This document shows positions 27,601 to 35,258 of a DNA stretch of 64,000 bases, in pieces. Source of the stretch: Mucilaginibacter segetis (GTDB lineage Bacteria > Bacteroidota > Bacteroidia > Sphingobacteriales > Sphingobacteriaceae); assembly GCF_016522075.1 (NCBI RefSeq), contig NZ_JAEHFW010000003.1:682001-746000 (forward strand), in the 5' to 3' direction. The position numbers were made by a program, and so were the translations under genes. Numbering within the stretch: the stretch's first letter is position 1; each line of letters opens with the position of its first letter. The notes beneath the pieces are model-generated. The model made no database searches and was not told where the DNA came from. It saw only the letters and a list, made by a program, of their open reading frames with translations.

Positions 27601-28813
27601 CGCGCAAATAATTACCGATCCGTTACGCTTAAAACAGGTGCTTATAAATTTGGTAGGTAACGCGGTTAAGTTTACTGCTCATGGAGAAGTGTTTATTTGT
27701 GTTAAACTCAAAAGTGATGAAAAAGACAAGCTGGAATTATTATTTGAAGTGCGCGATACCGGAATAGGTATTCCACCCAATAAACTGAACCGTTTATTTA
27801 AGGCTTTTTCACAGGTTGATTCGAGCACTACCCGTAAATATGGGGGCACAGGGCTGGGTCTGGCTATTAGCGAAAAGCTGGTTGCCCTGATGGGAGGCCA
27901 AATAAGTGTTAAAAGTACCGTAGGTAAGGGAACTATCTTTTCCTTTACCATAACAGCTATGCCGGGAAGCAAGTCGCAGCGTAACTATGTGCATGTGAAT
28001 ATTGCCGAGATACAAAATAAGCGCATATTGGTTGTTGACGATAATTTAACGAACCGGGAAATTTTAGAGGAACAGCTTAAACAATGGAACTTTATTCCGG
28101 TAATGGCTGCTTCGGGTGAGGAGGCTTTAAAAGAATTGGCCTCGGCCGATAAGATCGATCTGGTTATTTCGGATATGAACATGCCCGAAATGGATGGTAT
28201 ACAGTTGGCGCGGGAAATAAGGGAAAAGCAACCTGAATTGCCTGTTATCCTGCTTACGTCAATGGGTAATGAGCAAAGCCGTAAAAACGCGCATCTGTTT
28301 AACGTAGCGTTAACCAAGCCAACAAAACATCAGCTACTTTATAAACATATCATAGAACAGTTAAAAATAAAAAGAGAGGTTAAAAAGACACCCCAGCCTG
28401 TGCATACCCCTTTTTCTGAAGATTTTGCCAAATACCATCCCATCAGAATATTGATCGCTGAAGATAATGCCGTAAACCAAAAGCTGGCGAAATACATACT
28501 CAATAAAATGGGTTACGATCCGGATATAGTTTATAACGGCCATGAATGTATAAACGCGCTCATTAATAAAAAGTATGACATGATACTAATGGATGTGCAG
28601 ATGCCGGACATGGACGGGTTGGAAGCTACGCGATTTATACGTCAAAATATGGATCATCAGCCGGTTATAGTTGCCATGACGGCCAATGTAATGAGTGAAG
28701 ATAAAGATAAGTGTATTGAAGCCGGTATGAATGATTACCTAAGTAAACCGCTGAAACTACAGGAGATTATGGACATATTGGAAAAATGGGAGCCAAATAA
28801 ATCCTCAAATTAA
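24647..28813 (+). CDS. Propeller-type hybrid sensor histidine kinase with two receiver domains
   Basis: 1388 residues. Signal peptide 1-20, then Reg_prop propeller repeats to about residue 680 (recurring LWVGTxxGGLNxLN cores), a Y_Y_Y domain (about 700-795), one membrane helix (about 805-828), a coiled coil, HisKA with H888 in MSHEIRTPMNG, HATPase_c (GTGLGLAISEKLVALMGG), and two receivers with phospho-acceptor D1176 (VISDMNMPEMDG) and D1316 (ILMDVQMPDMDG). Unlike classical Bacteroidota HTCS regulators there is no AraC helix-turn-helix at the C-terminus; the protein stops after the second receiver. It presumably senses a periplasmic glycan and signals to a separate protein. Its position just after the sugar cluster suggests, but does not prove, that it controls it. 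Confidence 0.92.
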   Translation: MYKRFILIFFMLYAYYGFGQGQSLKFEHLGKSQGLSEINVSSILQDKYGYIWVGTRDGLNKYDGYNFTYYKHDIQDTTSLSSSMIADIAEDMDGNIWVATIIGLNKFDRNKGRFIRYSHNDNDPNSLSDNILNKITVDKRTGDLWIAGQSGLDRLNIKTNKFTHYRHNPNDAGSISDNTVTAVFIDENDKLWAGTGNGGLNLLNKKTGKFTSFKHDPNNVNSLSGNNVSCIFEDGKERLWIGMQNDGLNLFDLNTHKFTRYKHDEKLKNTISSNTIYSLNMDKTGNLWIGSENGGLCILNPETERFYTYMHDDIDKNSITGNSIYSICRDTHGNMWLGAFSGGINLYKRSTASFVHYRHTSSVNSLSNDFVLGLYEDPQGNLWVGTDGGGVNKFNFRIDSVTHFVHKPNQNSLTGNYVLTVNQDKDGDFWFGTWGDGISIYDQKTNVFTNLKHVAGSSNSLSGNNIYALTFGKDNTTWIGTYNDGLDNYDKKTKQFAVYRYDAHDPHSISSDRVYSLFEDSHQNLWVGTFDGGLNLLNRKTKNFTRFQHDASNPNGISDDNVPDIYEDHRGNIWVSTFNGLNKLDPSTKKFKVYTTKNGLPSNIIYAVREDDNGLLWVSSNNGLSSFDPVTEVFKNYTVEDGLQEDEFKGHSAAKGASGKLYFGGVNGFNVFSPGQILEPEGFSPLVITAFQLFNKTVLPGKDKSDTSPLNKSIGNTKSITLNYKQSVITLEFAALDYTSADKKKYAYILEGFDKDWNYIGSRHSATYTNLPAGTYTFKIKYQNTAGVWSPVSSGLQIIILPPFWLTWWFETLVIIIAIGLVYLTFILRLRSIKVQKMALEKQVEERTERLREMTDSERILRQDAEKAREEAEKANKAKSIFLATMSHEIRTPMNGVMGMATLLGSTPLNHEQQEYTETIKNCGDTLLNVINDILDFSKIESGNMELDEQDFDLRDCIENVLDVFAEKAARSNLDLVYQVEHSVPAQIITDPLRLKQVLINLVGNAVKFTAHGEVFICVKLKSDEKDKLELLFEVRDTGIGIPPNKLNRLFKAFSQVDSSTTRKYGGTGLGLAISEKLVALMGGQISVKSTVGKGTIFSFTITAMPGSKSQRNYVHVNIAEIQNKRILVVDDNLTNREILEEQLKQWNFIPVMAASGEEALKELASADKIDLVISDMNMPEMDGIQLAREIREKQPELPVILLTSMGNEQSRKNAHLFNVALTKPTKHQLLYKHIIEQLKIKREVKKTPQPVHTPFSEDFAKYHPIRILIAEDNAVNQKLAKYILNKMGYDPDIVYNGHECINALINKKYDMILMDVQMPDMDGLEATRFIRQNMDHQPVIVAMTANVMSEDKDKCIEAGMNDYLSKPLKLQEIMDILEKWEPNKSSN

Positions 28814-28869
28814 TCTGGTTAATAGGTTAAGTTTGAATAACTTTACCCTATCTGTTAAAAAAACCAAAA

Positions 28870-29658
28870 ATGTCTTATAAAAAGTTTTTCTGTTTTACTG
28901 CGTTGTTATTGTTTGCCGTTTTATTGCTGCCTGCATTAAATGCAAGTGCTGCAAAAAGCGGTTATTATTATCAAATAAAAATTTACCATTTTAAGGATAA
29001 GGAGCAGCAGCAACTTACCGATGCTTACTTAAAAGATCAGTATCTTCCCACTTTGCACAAAATGGGCTTTAAGGATATAGGTGTTTTTAAACCGGTGGGG
29101 AATGATACCACTGATTTGCGTACTTACGTATTTATTCCTTTTGTGTCATGGAAGAGCATGGAAACGTTTGATGCGAATGTTTATAAAACAGACAGCGCGG
29201 CTATCTCAGGTAAAAATTATATTGATGCCGAATCTAAGAATCCGCCTTATCTTAGAATGGAAACCATCGTCTTAAAAGCCTTTGCTACCAGACCCTTTCC
29301 TGCTGCGCCAAAACTTACGGCCGACCATGATGACCGGATATATGAATTAAGAAGTTACGAAAGCCCCACCGAAAAATATCATTATAATAAGGTAAGGATG
29401 TTTAATAGCGGCGAGACCGACTTATTTGACAGGCTGAAATTTAACCCTGTATTTTATGGTGATGTAATAGCAGGTAGCCACATGCCTAACCTGATGTATT
29501 TAACTACTTTTAATAGTAAGGAAGACAGGGACAAACATTGGGACGCGTTTTCAAATGATCCGCAATGGAAGGATCTTTCCGGAAGGGCCGAATTTCAAAA
29601 TAACGTATCAAAGGCTGATATTATATTTTTGCACCCAACTATATATTCAGATTTTTAA
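28870..29658 (+). CDS. Exported NIPSNAP-family protein
   Basis: 262 residues. Signal peptide 1-28 (LLFAVLLLPALNASAA), then two NIPSNAP-like alpha/beta (ferredoxin-like dimeric barrel) repeats: YYYQIKIYHFKDKEQQQ and, after about residue 150, RIYELRSYESPTEKYHYN ending in KWKDL-like QWKDLSGRAEF. Function of bacterial NIPSNAP proteins is unknown; they often stand beside sugar-oxidation genes in Bacteroidota. It ends 9 bp before a flavoprotein gene and is probably cotranscribed with it. Fold assignment is good, role open. Confidence 0.8.
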   Translation: MSYKKFFCFTALLLFAVLLLPALNASAAKSGYYYQIKIYHFKDKEQQQLTDAYLKDQYLPTLHKMGFKDIGVFKPVGNDTTDLRTYVFIPFVSWKSMETFDANVYKTDSAAISGKNYIDAESKNPPYLRMETIVLKAFATRPFPAAPKLTADHDDRIYELRSYESPTEKYHYNKVRMFNSGETDLFDRLKFNPVFYGDVIAGSHMPNLMYLTTFNSKEDRDKHWDAFSNDPQWKDLSGRAEFQNNVSKADIIFLHPTIYSDF

Positions 29659-29667
29659 ATTTAATTA

Positions 29668-31128
29668 ATGAAGCGTGAGCAACGCGATTTTGATGCTGTT
29701 ATAGTTGGCTCGGGGCCAAATGGTTTAGCTGCAGCAATACTTATGCAGCAAAATGGACTGTCGGTACTTGTTATAGAAGCCAAAAGCGAAATAGGTGGTG
29801 GCCTGCGCTCGGCAGAATTAACTTTACCTGGTTTTACTCATGATATTTGCTCGGCCATTCATCCATTGGCAGCAGCATCCCCTTTTTTTAAAACGCTGCC
29901 ATTAGCGCAACATGGGTTAAATTATATACAACCCGAAATAGCTGCTGCCCATCCGTTGGACGGCGGCACCGCTGTTACGTTAAAAAAAGATATTGAAGAT
30001 ACCGCAAAGCTTTTAGGAGAAGACCAAAAAACCTATACTGATCTGATGAGATCAGTTGTAGCTGCCTGGCCTTTGATTGCTGCAGACGTTTTAGGTCCGT
30101 TACATATTCCTGAACATCCGCTTGCCTTAGCCACTTTTGGTTTAAAGGCAATGCCATCTGCTACTTATTTGGCGGGGCGCTTTAAATCAACGCATGCGCA
30201 GGCTTTAATCGGAGGAATGGCGGCGCACTCCATGCAGCCACTTACTAATACAGCTACTTCAGCAATTGCATTGGTTTTAATGGCTTGCGGACATCTTGGT
30301 GGCTGGCCTGTGCCCAAAGGCGGTTCAAAGCAAATAGCAAATGCCCTGGCATCTTATTTCCTGTTAATAGGAGGGAAAATAGAAACAAATACCTATGTAA
30401 GCTCCCTAAGCAAACTACCATCTGCCCACGCGGTATTATTTGATGTGACGCCGAAACAGCTATTACAAATAGCCGGATATAAATTTTCATCCATTTATAA
30501 ATGGCAACTGCAGCGATACCGTTACGGAATGGGTGTTTTTAAAATAGACTGGGCTCTGGATGATGCCATACCTTTTACCGCCGAAGATTGTAAAAGGGCC
30601 GGAACGGTACATATAGGAAATACCTTTGAAGAAATAAAAAATTCAGAACAACAGGTTTGGGAAAGGAAGCATACCGAAAAGCCCTTTGTATTGCTTGCCC
30701 AGCAAAGCTTATTTGACTCCTCACGCGCTCCGGAAGGTAAACATACTGCCTGGGCTTACTGCCACGTACATAATGGCTCTACCCAAAACATGACGGATGC
30801 CATTGAACGTCAGGTAGAACGCTTTGCCCCGGGTTTCAGAGAACGTATATTGGCAAAACATGTTATGAATACTAAGCAAATGGAGGAATACAACCCCAAT
30901 TATATAGGTGGTGATATAAACGGTGGTGTTATTGATATCAGGCAATTATTTACACGGCCTGCATTACGTTATTCACCTTATAAAACCTCGGCAAAGGGTA
31001 TTTATATATGTTCCTCATCAACACCACCCGGTGGTGGTGTACATGGTATGTGTGGTTATTATGCCGCAAAGATGGCTTTGAAAGATATATTTGATATTAA
31101 GATAAGTCCGTTAAATAATCAGGTTTAA
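29668..31128 (+). CDS. CrtI/phytoene-desaturase-like FAD-dependent oxidoreductase
   Basis: 486 residues. FAD-binding motif AVIVGSGPNGLAAAILMQQ near the N-terminus with the second part VLVIEAKSEIGGGLRSAEL, and a C-terminal FAD motif YICSSSTPPGGGVHGMCGYY. This is the NAD(P)/FAD superfamily branch containing phytoene desaturases and retinol saturases, but no carotenoid genes are nearby, so the substrate is probably different. No signal peptide. It follows the NIPSNAP gene by 9 bp. Called as a general oxidoreductase; carotenoid function is not supported by context. Confidence 0.8.
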   Translation: MKREQRDFDAVIVGSGPNGLAAAILMQQNGLSVLVIEAKSEIGGGLRSAELTLPGFTHDICSAIHPLAAASPFFKTLPLAQHGLNYIQPEIAAAHPLDGGTAVTLKKDIEDTAKLLGEDQKTYTDLMRSVVAAWPLIAADVLGPLHIPEHPLALATFGLKAMPSATYLAGRFKSTHAQALIGGMAAHSMQPLTNTATSAIALVLMACGHLGGWPVPKGGSKQIANALASYFLLIGGKIETNTYVSSLSKLPSAHAVLFDVTPKQLLQIAGYKFSSIYKWQLQRYRYGMGVFKIDWALDDAIPFTAEDCKRAGTVHIGNTFEEIKNSEQQVWERKHTEKPFVLLAQQSLFDSSRAPEGKHTAWAYCHVHNGSTQNMTDAIERQVERFAPGFRERILAKHVMNTKQMEEYNPNYIGGDINGGVIDIRQLFTRPALRYSPYKTSAKGIYICSSSTPPGGGVHGMCGYYAAKMALKDIFDIKISPLNNQV

Positions 31129-31419
31129 TTAGTTGATGGGATTATACCTGTCTATGATGTCACTATCTGTGAGGGCAATACTGCTTATATAAGGTGCCAT
31201 AAAGGTCATCTCTCTAAATCGATTTTGACGGTTTTGCTCATCCGAATGGTTGGTTTTTTTTGGCTCAGGTAATTGTAGTTATTCAAATGTAATAAGTGCA
31301 TCAAGTTTTTGTATGCTGCCAAATGTTTCATAGCTTCGGATATTTATAGGATGCGCCTTAAACCCGGTGTGTCAGCAGGTCTATTCTGCTTGTTAAAGTT
31401 AAATATAAAAATTATCGCC

Positions 31420-32250
31420 TTGAAAATAATCCATAGTGTACATCCCGAAGACTTTAAAACTTACGATACTCAAAAAATACGGTCACGGTTTTTAATTGAT
31501 GAATTGGTGCAGCCCAATACCATTAATTGCACTTACACCCATTACGATCGTATGATTGTGGGTGTAGCCAACCCCACAGATAAAACACTGGAACTGGAAA
31601 ACTACGCCAATCTGCGAGCCGATTACTTTTTGGAGCGCCGTGAGATGGGTATAATAAATGTATCCGGTGACGGGCTAATAACAGTCGATGGTAAATCTTT
31701 TCAACTAAAAAAATTAGATTGCCTGTATATCGGCAAAGGGGCAAGGTCAGTAAAGTTTTCAAGTATTAATGCATCGGATCCGGCGGTTTTTTACTTGTTG
31801 TCTACCCCGGCTCATACCGGATACCCGGTTGTTTTGATGACGAACAGTGAAGCTGCAAAAGTAAAAGCGGGCACTACCTCGGCTTCAAACGTAAGGGTAA
31901 TAAATAAGTATATTCATGCAGAGGGAATACAAAGCTGCCAATTGGTAATGGGCTTAACCACTTTACAGAACGGGAGTGTATGGAATACCATGCCTGCTCA
32001 TACGCACGACAGGCGAATGGAAGTATATTTTTATTTTGACGTTCCTGAAGGGCAGCGCGTGTTTCATTACATGGGAGAGGGGCAGGAAACAAGACACATT
32101 TTAATGAACAATTACGATGCTGTAGTATCGCCCCCATGGAGCATACATGCCGGAAGCGGGACATCCAGCTATAATTTTGTATGGGGTATGGCAGGCGAAA
32201 ACCTCGACTATACTGATATGGATGTATTGAGCATAACAGATATCAGGTAA
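31420..32250 (+). CDS. kduI: 5-keto-4-deoxyuronate isomerase (4-deoxy-L-threo-5-hexosulose-uronate ketol-isomerase)
   Basis: 276 residues from a TTG start at 31420 (LKIIHSVHPEDFKTYDT). This start is chosen because E. coli KduI begins at the same point and has 278 residues; the frame extends upstream to 31309 but that part matches nothing. Motifs match KduI throughout: YFLERREMGIINV, DCLYIGKGARSVKF, the metal site WNTMPAHTHDRRMEVYFYF and SPPWSIHAGSG. KduI converts 5-keto-4-deoxyuronate, made by pectate or other uronate lyases, to 2,5-diketo-3-deoxygluconate in the cytosol. An SDR gene follows by 11 bp. No lyase is nearby, so unsaturated uronates must come from elsewhere. Confidence 0.9.
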   Translation: MKIIHSVHPEDFKTYDTQKIRSRFLIDELVQPNTINCTYTHYDRMIVGVANPTDKTLELENYANLRADYFLERREMGIINVSGDGLITVDGKSFQLKKLDCLYIGKGARSVKFSSINASDPAVFYLLSTPAHTGYPVVLMTNSEAAKVKAGTTSASNVRVINKYIHAEGIQSCQLVMGLTTLQNGSVWNTMPAHTHDRRMEVYFYFDVPEGQRVFHYMGEGQETRHILMNNYDAVVSPPWSIHAGSGTSSYNFVWGMAGENLDYTDMDVLSITDIR

Positions 32251-32261
32251 TAATAACACAT

Positions 32262-33083
32262 ATGAGTTTAGAAAGCAGGTATTCATTACAAGGGAAGGTA
32301 ATAGTTGTAACCGGTGGTACGGGTATTTTAGGTAATTCTTTTGTAAATGGCATAGTAGAGGCAGGCGGTGCTGTGGGTATACTTGGGCGTAATAGGAAAA
32401 TTGCGGAGGAACGTGCCGATGCTATAAATAAAATTGGAGGCAAGGCCATAGCTCTTATCGCTGATGTTATGAGCGAAAGCGAACTGACAACCGCATGTGA
32501 TAAAGTAATAGCTGCTTTCGGAAAGGTGGATGGATTGGTAAATGCCGCCGGCGGTAATATGCCCGACGGTGTTTTACAACCCGGAGACGATATTTTTACA
32601 ATGAATATTGACGGTATGAAAAAGGTGACCGAACTGAACCTATGGGGTACGCTTATACCCACTCAGGTTTTTGGTGCCGCCATTGCCAAAACAGGAAAGG
32701 GGAGCATAGTCAATATATCATCCATGAATTCTAAACGGGCCATTACCAAAGTACTGGGTTATAATATGGGCAAAGCAGCGGTAGACTGCTATACACAATG
32801 GTTCGCGGTAGAACTGGCTAACCGTTACGGCGATGCTATACGGATGAATGCCCTTGCACCCGGTTTTTTCCTGACCGAACAAAACCGGGATTTATTAACC
32901 AAACCCGAAGGCGGATATACCACAAGAGGTGAACTGGTGATCAATCAAACCCCCTTTAAGCGTTTCGGGCATCCTGATGAATTGATAGGGGCGCTGGTTT
33001 GGTTGTTAAGCGATGCTTCAGCATTTGTTACAGGTTCCATGATATGTGTGGATGGTGGTTTCTCAATTTTTGGCGGAGTGTAG
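32262..33083 (+). CDS. SDR oxidoreductase, probable D-mannonate oxidoreductase/fructuronate reductase type
   Basis: 273 residues. NAD(P) site VVTGGTGILGNSF, catalytic serine in IVNISSMNS and YxxxK in YNMGKAAVD. The pattern (LQGKVIVVTGGTGILG, AAGGNMPDGVLQPGDD, LAPGFFLTEQNRDLL) fits the SDR-type UxuB enzymes that reduce fructuronate to mannonate better than KduD, though KduD would be the textbook partner of the adjacent kduI. Cytosolic. The two genes form an operon with an 11-bp gap and point to uronate catabolism towards KDG. Family certain; substrate moderately so. Confidence 0.8.
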   Translation: MSLESRYSLQGKVIVVTGGTGILGNSFVNGIVEAGGAVGILGRNRKIAEERADAINKIGGKAIALIADVMSESELTTACDKVIAAFGKVDGLVNAAGGNMPDGVLQPGDDIFTMNIDGMKKVTELNLWGTLIPTQVFGAAIAKTGKGSIVNISSMNSKRAITKVLGYNMGKAAVDCYTQWFAVELANRYGDAIRMNALAPGFFLTEQNRDLLTKPEGGYTTRGELVINQTPFKRFGHPDELIGALVWLLSDASAFVTGSMICVDGGFSIFGGV

Positions 33084-33176
33084 TATGAAATATAAGCCCA
33101 TGGAATTTGAAATGATAAAGCTGCTGCCGATATTGCAGCCTACTTAATATAATAAGTGTATTAAAAAATATGTAAA

Positions 33177-33776
33177 ATGGATAAGGGTAGGTTAGAAGCT
33201 TTTAGTGATGGTGTTTTAGCTATCATTATCACCATTATGGTTTTGGAGTTAAAGGTTCCGCATGGTGATAGTTTTGAAGCCCTTAAGCCCCTTTTGCCGG
33301 TGTTTTTAAGCTATGTACTTAGCTTTATATATATAGGCATCTATTGGAACAATCACCACCATATGCTGCACGCGGTACGATCGGTAACGGGCAGTGTACT
33401 TTGGGCTAACTTATTTTTACTTTTCTGGTTGTCTCTTATTCCTTTTGTTACCGCCTGGATGGGCGAGAATCATTTTTCTAAATGGCCGGTGGTATGCTAT
33501 GGTTTAGTTTTGCTGATGAACGCTATTGCTTACAGTATTTTGGTGAAGGTACTTATTTATCATCATGGTGAAAACTCCTTACTGGCAAAGGCTTTAGGAT
33601 CTGACCTGAAAGGGAAGATATCTATAGGGATATATATTACAGCTATTGGCGCATCCTTTATACATGCCTGGTTTGGTTTTGCATTGTATATTCTTGTGGC
33701 TTGTATATGGTTTATCCCCGACAGGCGAATAGAGAACAAAATAACTGATTCTAATAAAATTAATTATAATGGGTAA
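33177..33776 (+). CDS. TMEM175/DUF1211-family membrane protein (potassium-channel-like)
   Basis: 199 residues with about six hydrophobic helices. The N-terminal signature RLEAFSDGVLAIIITIM contains FSDG, the pore-lining motif of the TMEM175 family, whose bacterial members form potassium-leak channels. Helices continue through YVLSFIYIGIYWNNHHHML and LFWLSLIPFVTAWMG. The stop overlaps the next start by 8 bp, so translation may be coupled to the PNPOx-like gene. Ion selectivity is inferred from the family. Confidence 0.85.
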   Translation: MDKGRLEAFSDGVLAIIITIMVLELKVPHGDSFEALKPLLPVFLSYVLSFIYIGIYWNNHHHMLHAVRSVTGSVLWANLFLLFWLSLIPFVTAWMGENHFSKWPVVCYGLVLLMNAIAYSILVKVLIYHHGENSLLAKALGSDLKGKISIGIYITAIGASFIHAWFGFALYILVACIWFIPDRRIENKITDSNKINYNG

Positions 33777-34320
33777 ATTTTTCGATCAAATTGGCGAACT
33801 CCACCGGGAATTTATTGAACAGCAAAAGATATTTTTTACCGCCTCAGCACCTTTGGCTGCCAATGGGCATGTTAATTTATCACCCAAAGGAATGGATAGC
33901 TTTAGAGTGCTGGCAAATAACAGGGTAGCTTATATGGATATTAATGGCAGCGGTAACGAAACCTCGGCACATATGCTGGAGAACGGCCGTATCACCATTA
34001 TGTTTTGTGCGTTTGATGGACCGCCTAATATTTTGCGTTTATATGGTAAGGGATATACCGTTTTGCCCGGTGACGATGAATGGGATGAACTTTCAGCATT
34101 ATTTAACCTGCCACTTGCAACAAGGCAAATTATAGTGGCTGATATTCACAAAGTGCAAACCTCCTGTGGTTTCGGTGTGCCTTATTATGAATATTCAGGT
34201 GAACGCGACCAGGCCGTTAAATGGGCGGATAATAAAGGTGCCGAAGGTATTGAAACTTACCAGGCCGAAAAGAACCGTGTAAGCATGGATGGTTTACCTA
34301 CCGTTTTAGGCTTACATTAA
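33769..34320 (+). CDS. Pyridoxamine 5'-phosphate oxidase-like flavin-binding protein
   Basis: 183 residues. PNPOx-like split-barrel motifs: EQQKIFFTASAPLAANGHV, VNLSPKGMDSFRVLANNR and ARITIMFCAFDGPP-like GRITIMFCAFDGPPNILRLY. These small FMN- or F420/heme-binding proteins are general oxidoreductases; a vitamin B6 role is not implied. The start overlaps the TMEM175-like gene by 8 bp and the end overlaps the convergent yceH-like gene by 9 bp. Cytosolic. Confidence 0.82.
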   Translation: MGKFFDQIGELHREFIEQQKIFFTASAPLAANGHVNLSPKGMDSFRVLANNRVAYMDINGSGNETSAHMLENGRITIMFCAFDGPPNILRLYGKGYTVLPGDDEWDELSALFNLPLATRQIIVADIHKVQTSCGFGVPYYEYSGERDQAVKWADNKGAEGIETYQAEKNRVSMDGLPTVLGLH

Positions 34321-34962
34321 TTCTTTCATCAGTTTATCAAAAGCTTCTTTTAATTCTGCCAGTTCGACTTCTACTTTTGTAAGACGTTCTTCCATTTCCG
34401 ACGAAGAGCGGCGCGGCTGATCATCTGGTGCATCATCCTCGGGTATGGTGCCGCCAAGCAAATGCCTGTATCGCGCTTCTTTTTGCCCGGGTCGCTTGGG
34501 TAGCTGTACAATATAAGGTGCATCGCCCGAGGCAAGTTTCTCCAATAAGGTTTGTACCTCATCCAGGTTTTCAAATTCATACATACGGCCCGAATTGGTG
34601 TTTATTTCTCCGGGTGTTTGCGGCCCTCTTAGTATCAGCAGGCATAATACCGATACTTCTGCAGGTGCCAGTGGAAAAACAATGGCGAAGTTGTGTTTGT
34701 ATTTTACTGCCCTGCTGGAACCACCGGTAGCGGTTGATATCAGCCCTTTTCTTTTTAGTGTATCAAGTGCAAGGGTCACGTTGCTTTCGTCGTAGTCTAC
34801 CACAGGCTTACGGGCAGATTTTTGATTACATGCCGCAGTGAGGCCATTAAGCGTCATGGGGTAATAGTCGGGCGTGGTTTTGCTTTTTTCCATCAGCGCG
34901 CCAAGTACCCTTAGCTCTGCATCATTTAAAACAGGAAGCGTTTGTTGATTATCCATGTACAA
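34312..34962 (-). CDS. YceH/DUF480-family protein
   Basis: 216 residues, the same length as E. coli YceH. The N-terminus has the family signature LPVLNDAELRVLGALMEKSKTTPDYYPMTLN (quoted in part: RVLGALMEKSKTTPDYYP). Two winged-helix domains are expected, and the C-terminal 35 residues (RLTKVEVELAELKEAFDKL) form a coiled coil. The family is conserved but of unknown function; DNA binding is possible from the fold. ATG at 34962 gives MYMDNQQ; the ATG two codons later is equally possible. Convergent with the PNPOx-like gene, overlapping it by 9 bp. Confidence 0.88.
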   Translation of the reverse strand: MYMDNQQTLPVLNDAELRVLGALMEKSKTTPDYYPMTLNGLTAACNQKSARKPVVDYDESNVTLALDTLKRKGLISTATGGSSRAVKYKHNFAIVFPLAPAEVSVLCLLILRGPQTPGEINTNSGRMYEFENLDEVQTLLEKLASGDAPYIVQLPKRPGQKEARYRHLLGGTIPEDDAPDDQPRRSSSEMEERLTKVEVELAELKEAFDKLMKELM

Positions 34963-35001
34963 ATATAATAAGCCATCTTAATCTTGTGGTTTTTTTGTTC
35001 G

Positions 35002-35163
35002 GTGTTCCGCTGGTGTGTATATAAAAAACGGAACAAGCGGAACACGCTGTATATCAAATTGTTGTATTTTATTAATTGTATGCTTATAAAGTAAAACACT
35101 TTATATGATTCCAATAAGATGTTGATTAAAAGATACTTGTGTCTTATGGTAAAGTGTTCCGCT
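35002..35163. repeat. Three copies of a GTGTTCCGCT element in an intergenic region
   Basis: In the 296-bp gap between the yceH-like and epimerase genes the 10-mer GTGTTCCGCT occurs at 35002-35011 and 35154-35163, and its exact complement AGCGGAACAC at 35036-35045. The rest of the gap is AT-rich with no gene visible. The spacing suggests protein binding sites rather than a terminator. Confidence 0.5.
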
Positions 35164-35258
35164 TTTTTGGTAATGGAACAGGTGATTTCTAATATTTATT
35201 GTTTGTAAATGCAAAATCTGTTAAAGGATTTCAATTAAGGCTACTAACTTAGCACGTT

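Noticed and set aside
29668..31128. Carotenoid biosynthesis gene crtI
   Set aside because: The fold matches, but no other carotenoid gene is near and the neighbours are NIPSNAP and uronate genes.
31309..31419. Upstream extension of the kduI frame to 31309
   Set aside because: The extra 37 codons match nothing in KduI, whose known start aligns with the TTG at 31420 and gives the usual 276-278 residues.
32262..33083. Naming the SDR kduD from its kduI neighbour
   Set aside because: Its N-terminal and active-site surroundings fit UxuB-type enzymes better, so the symbol was left empty.
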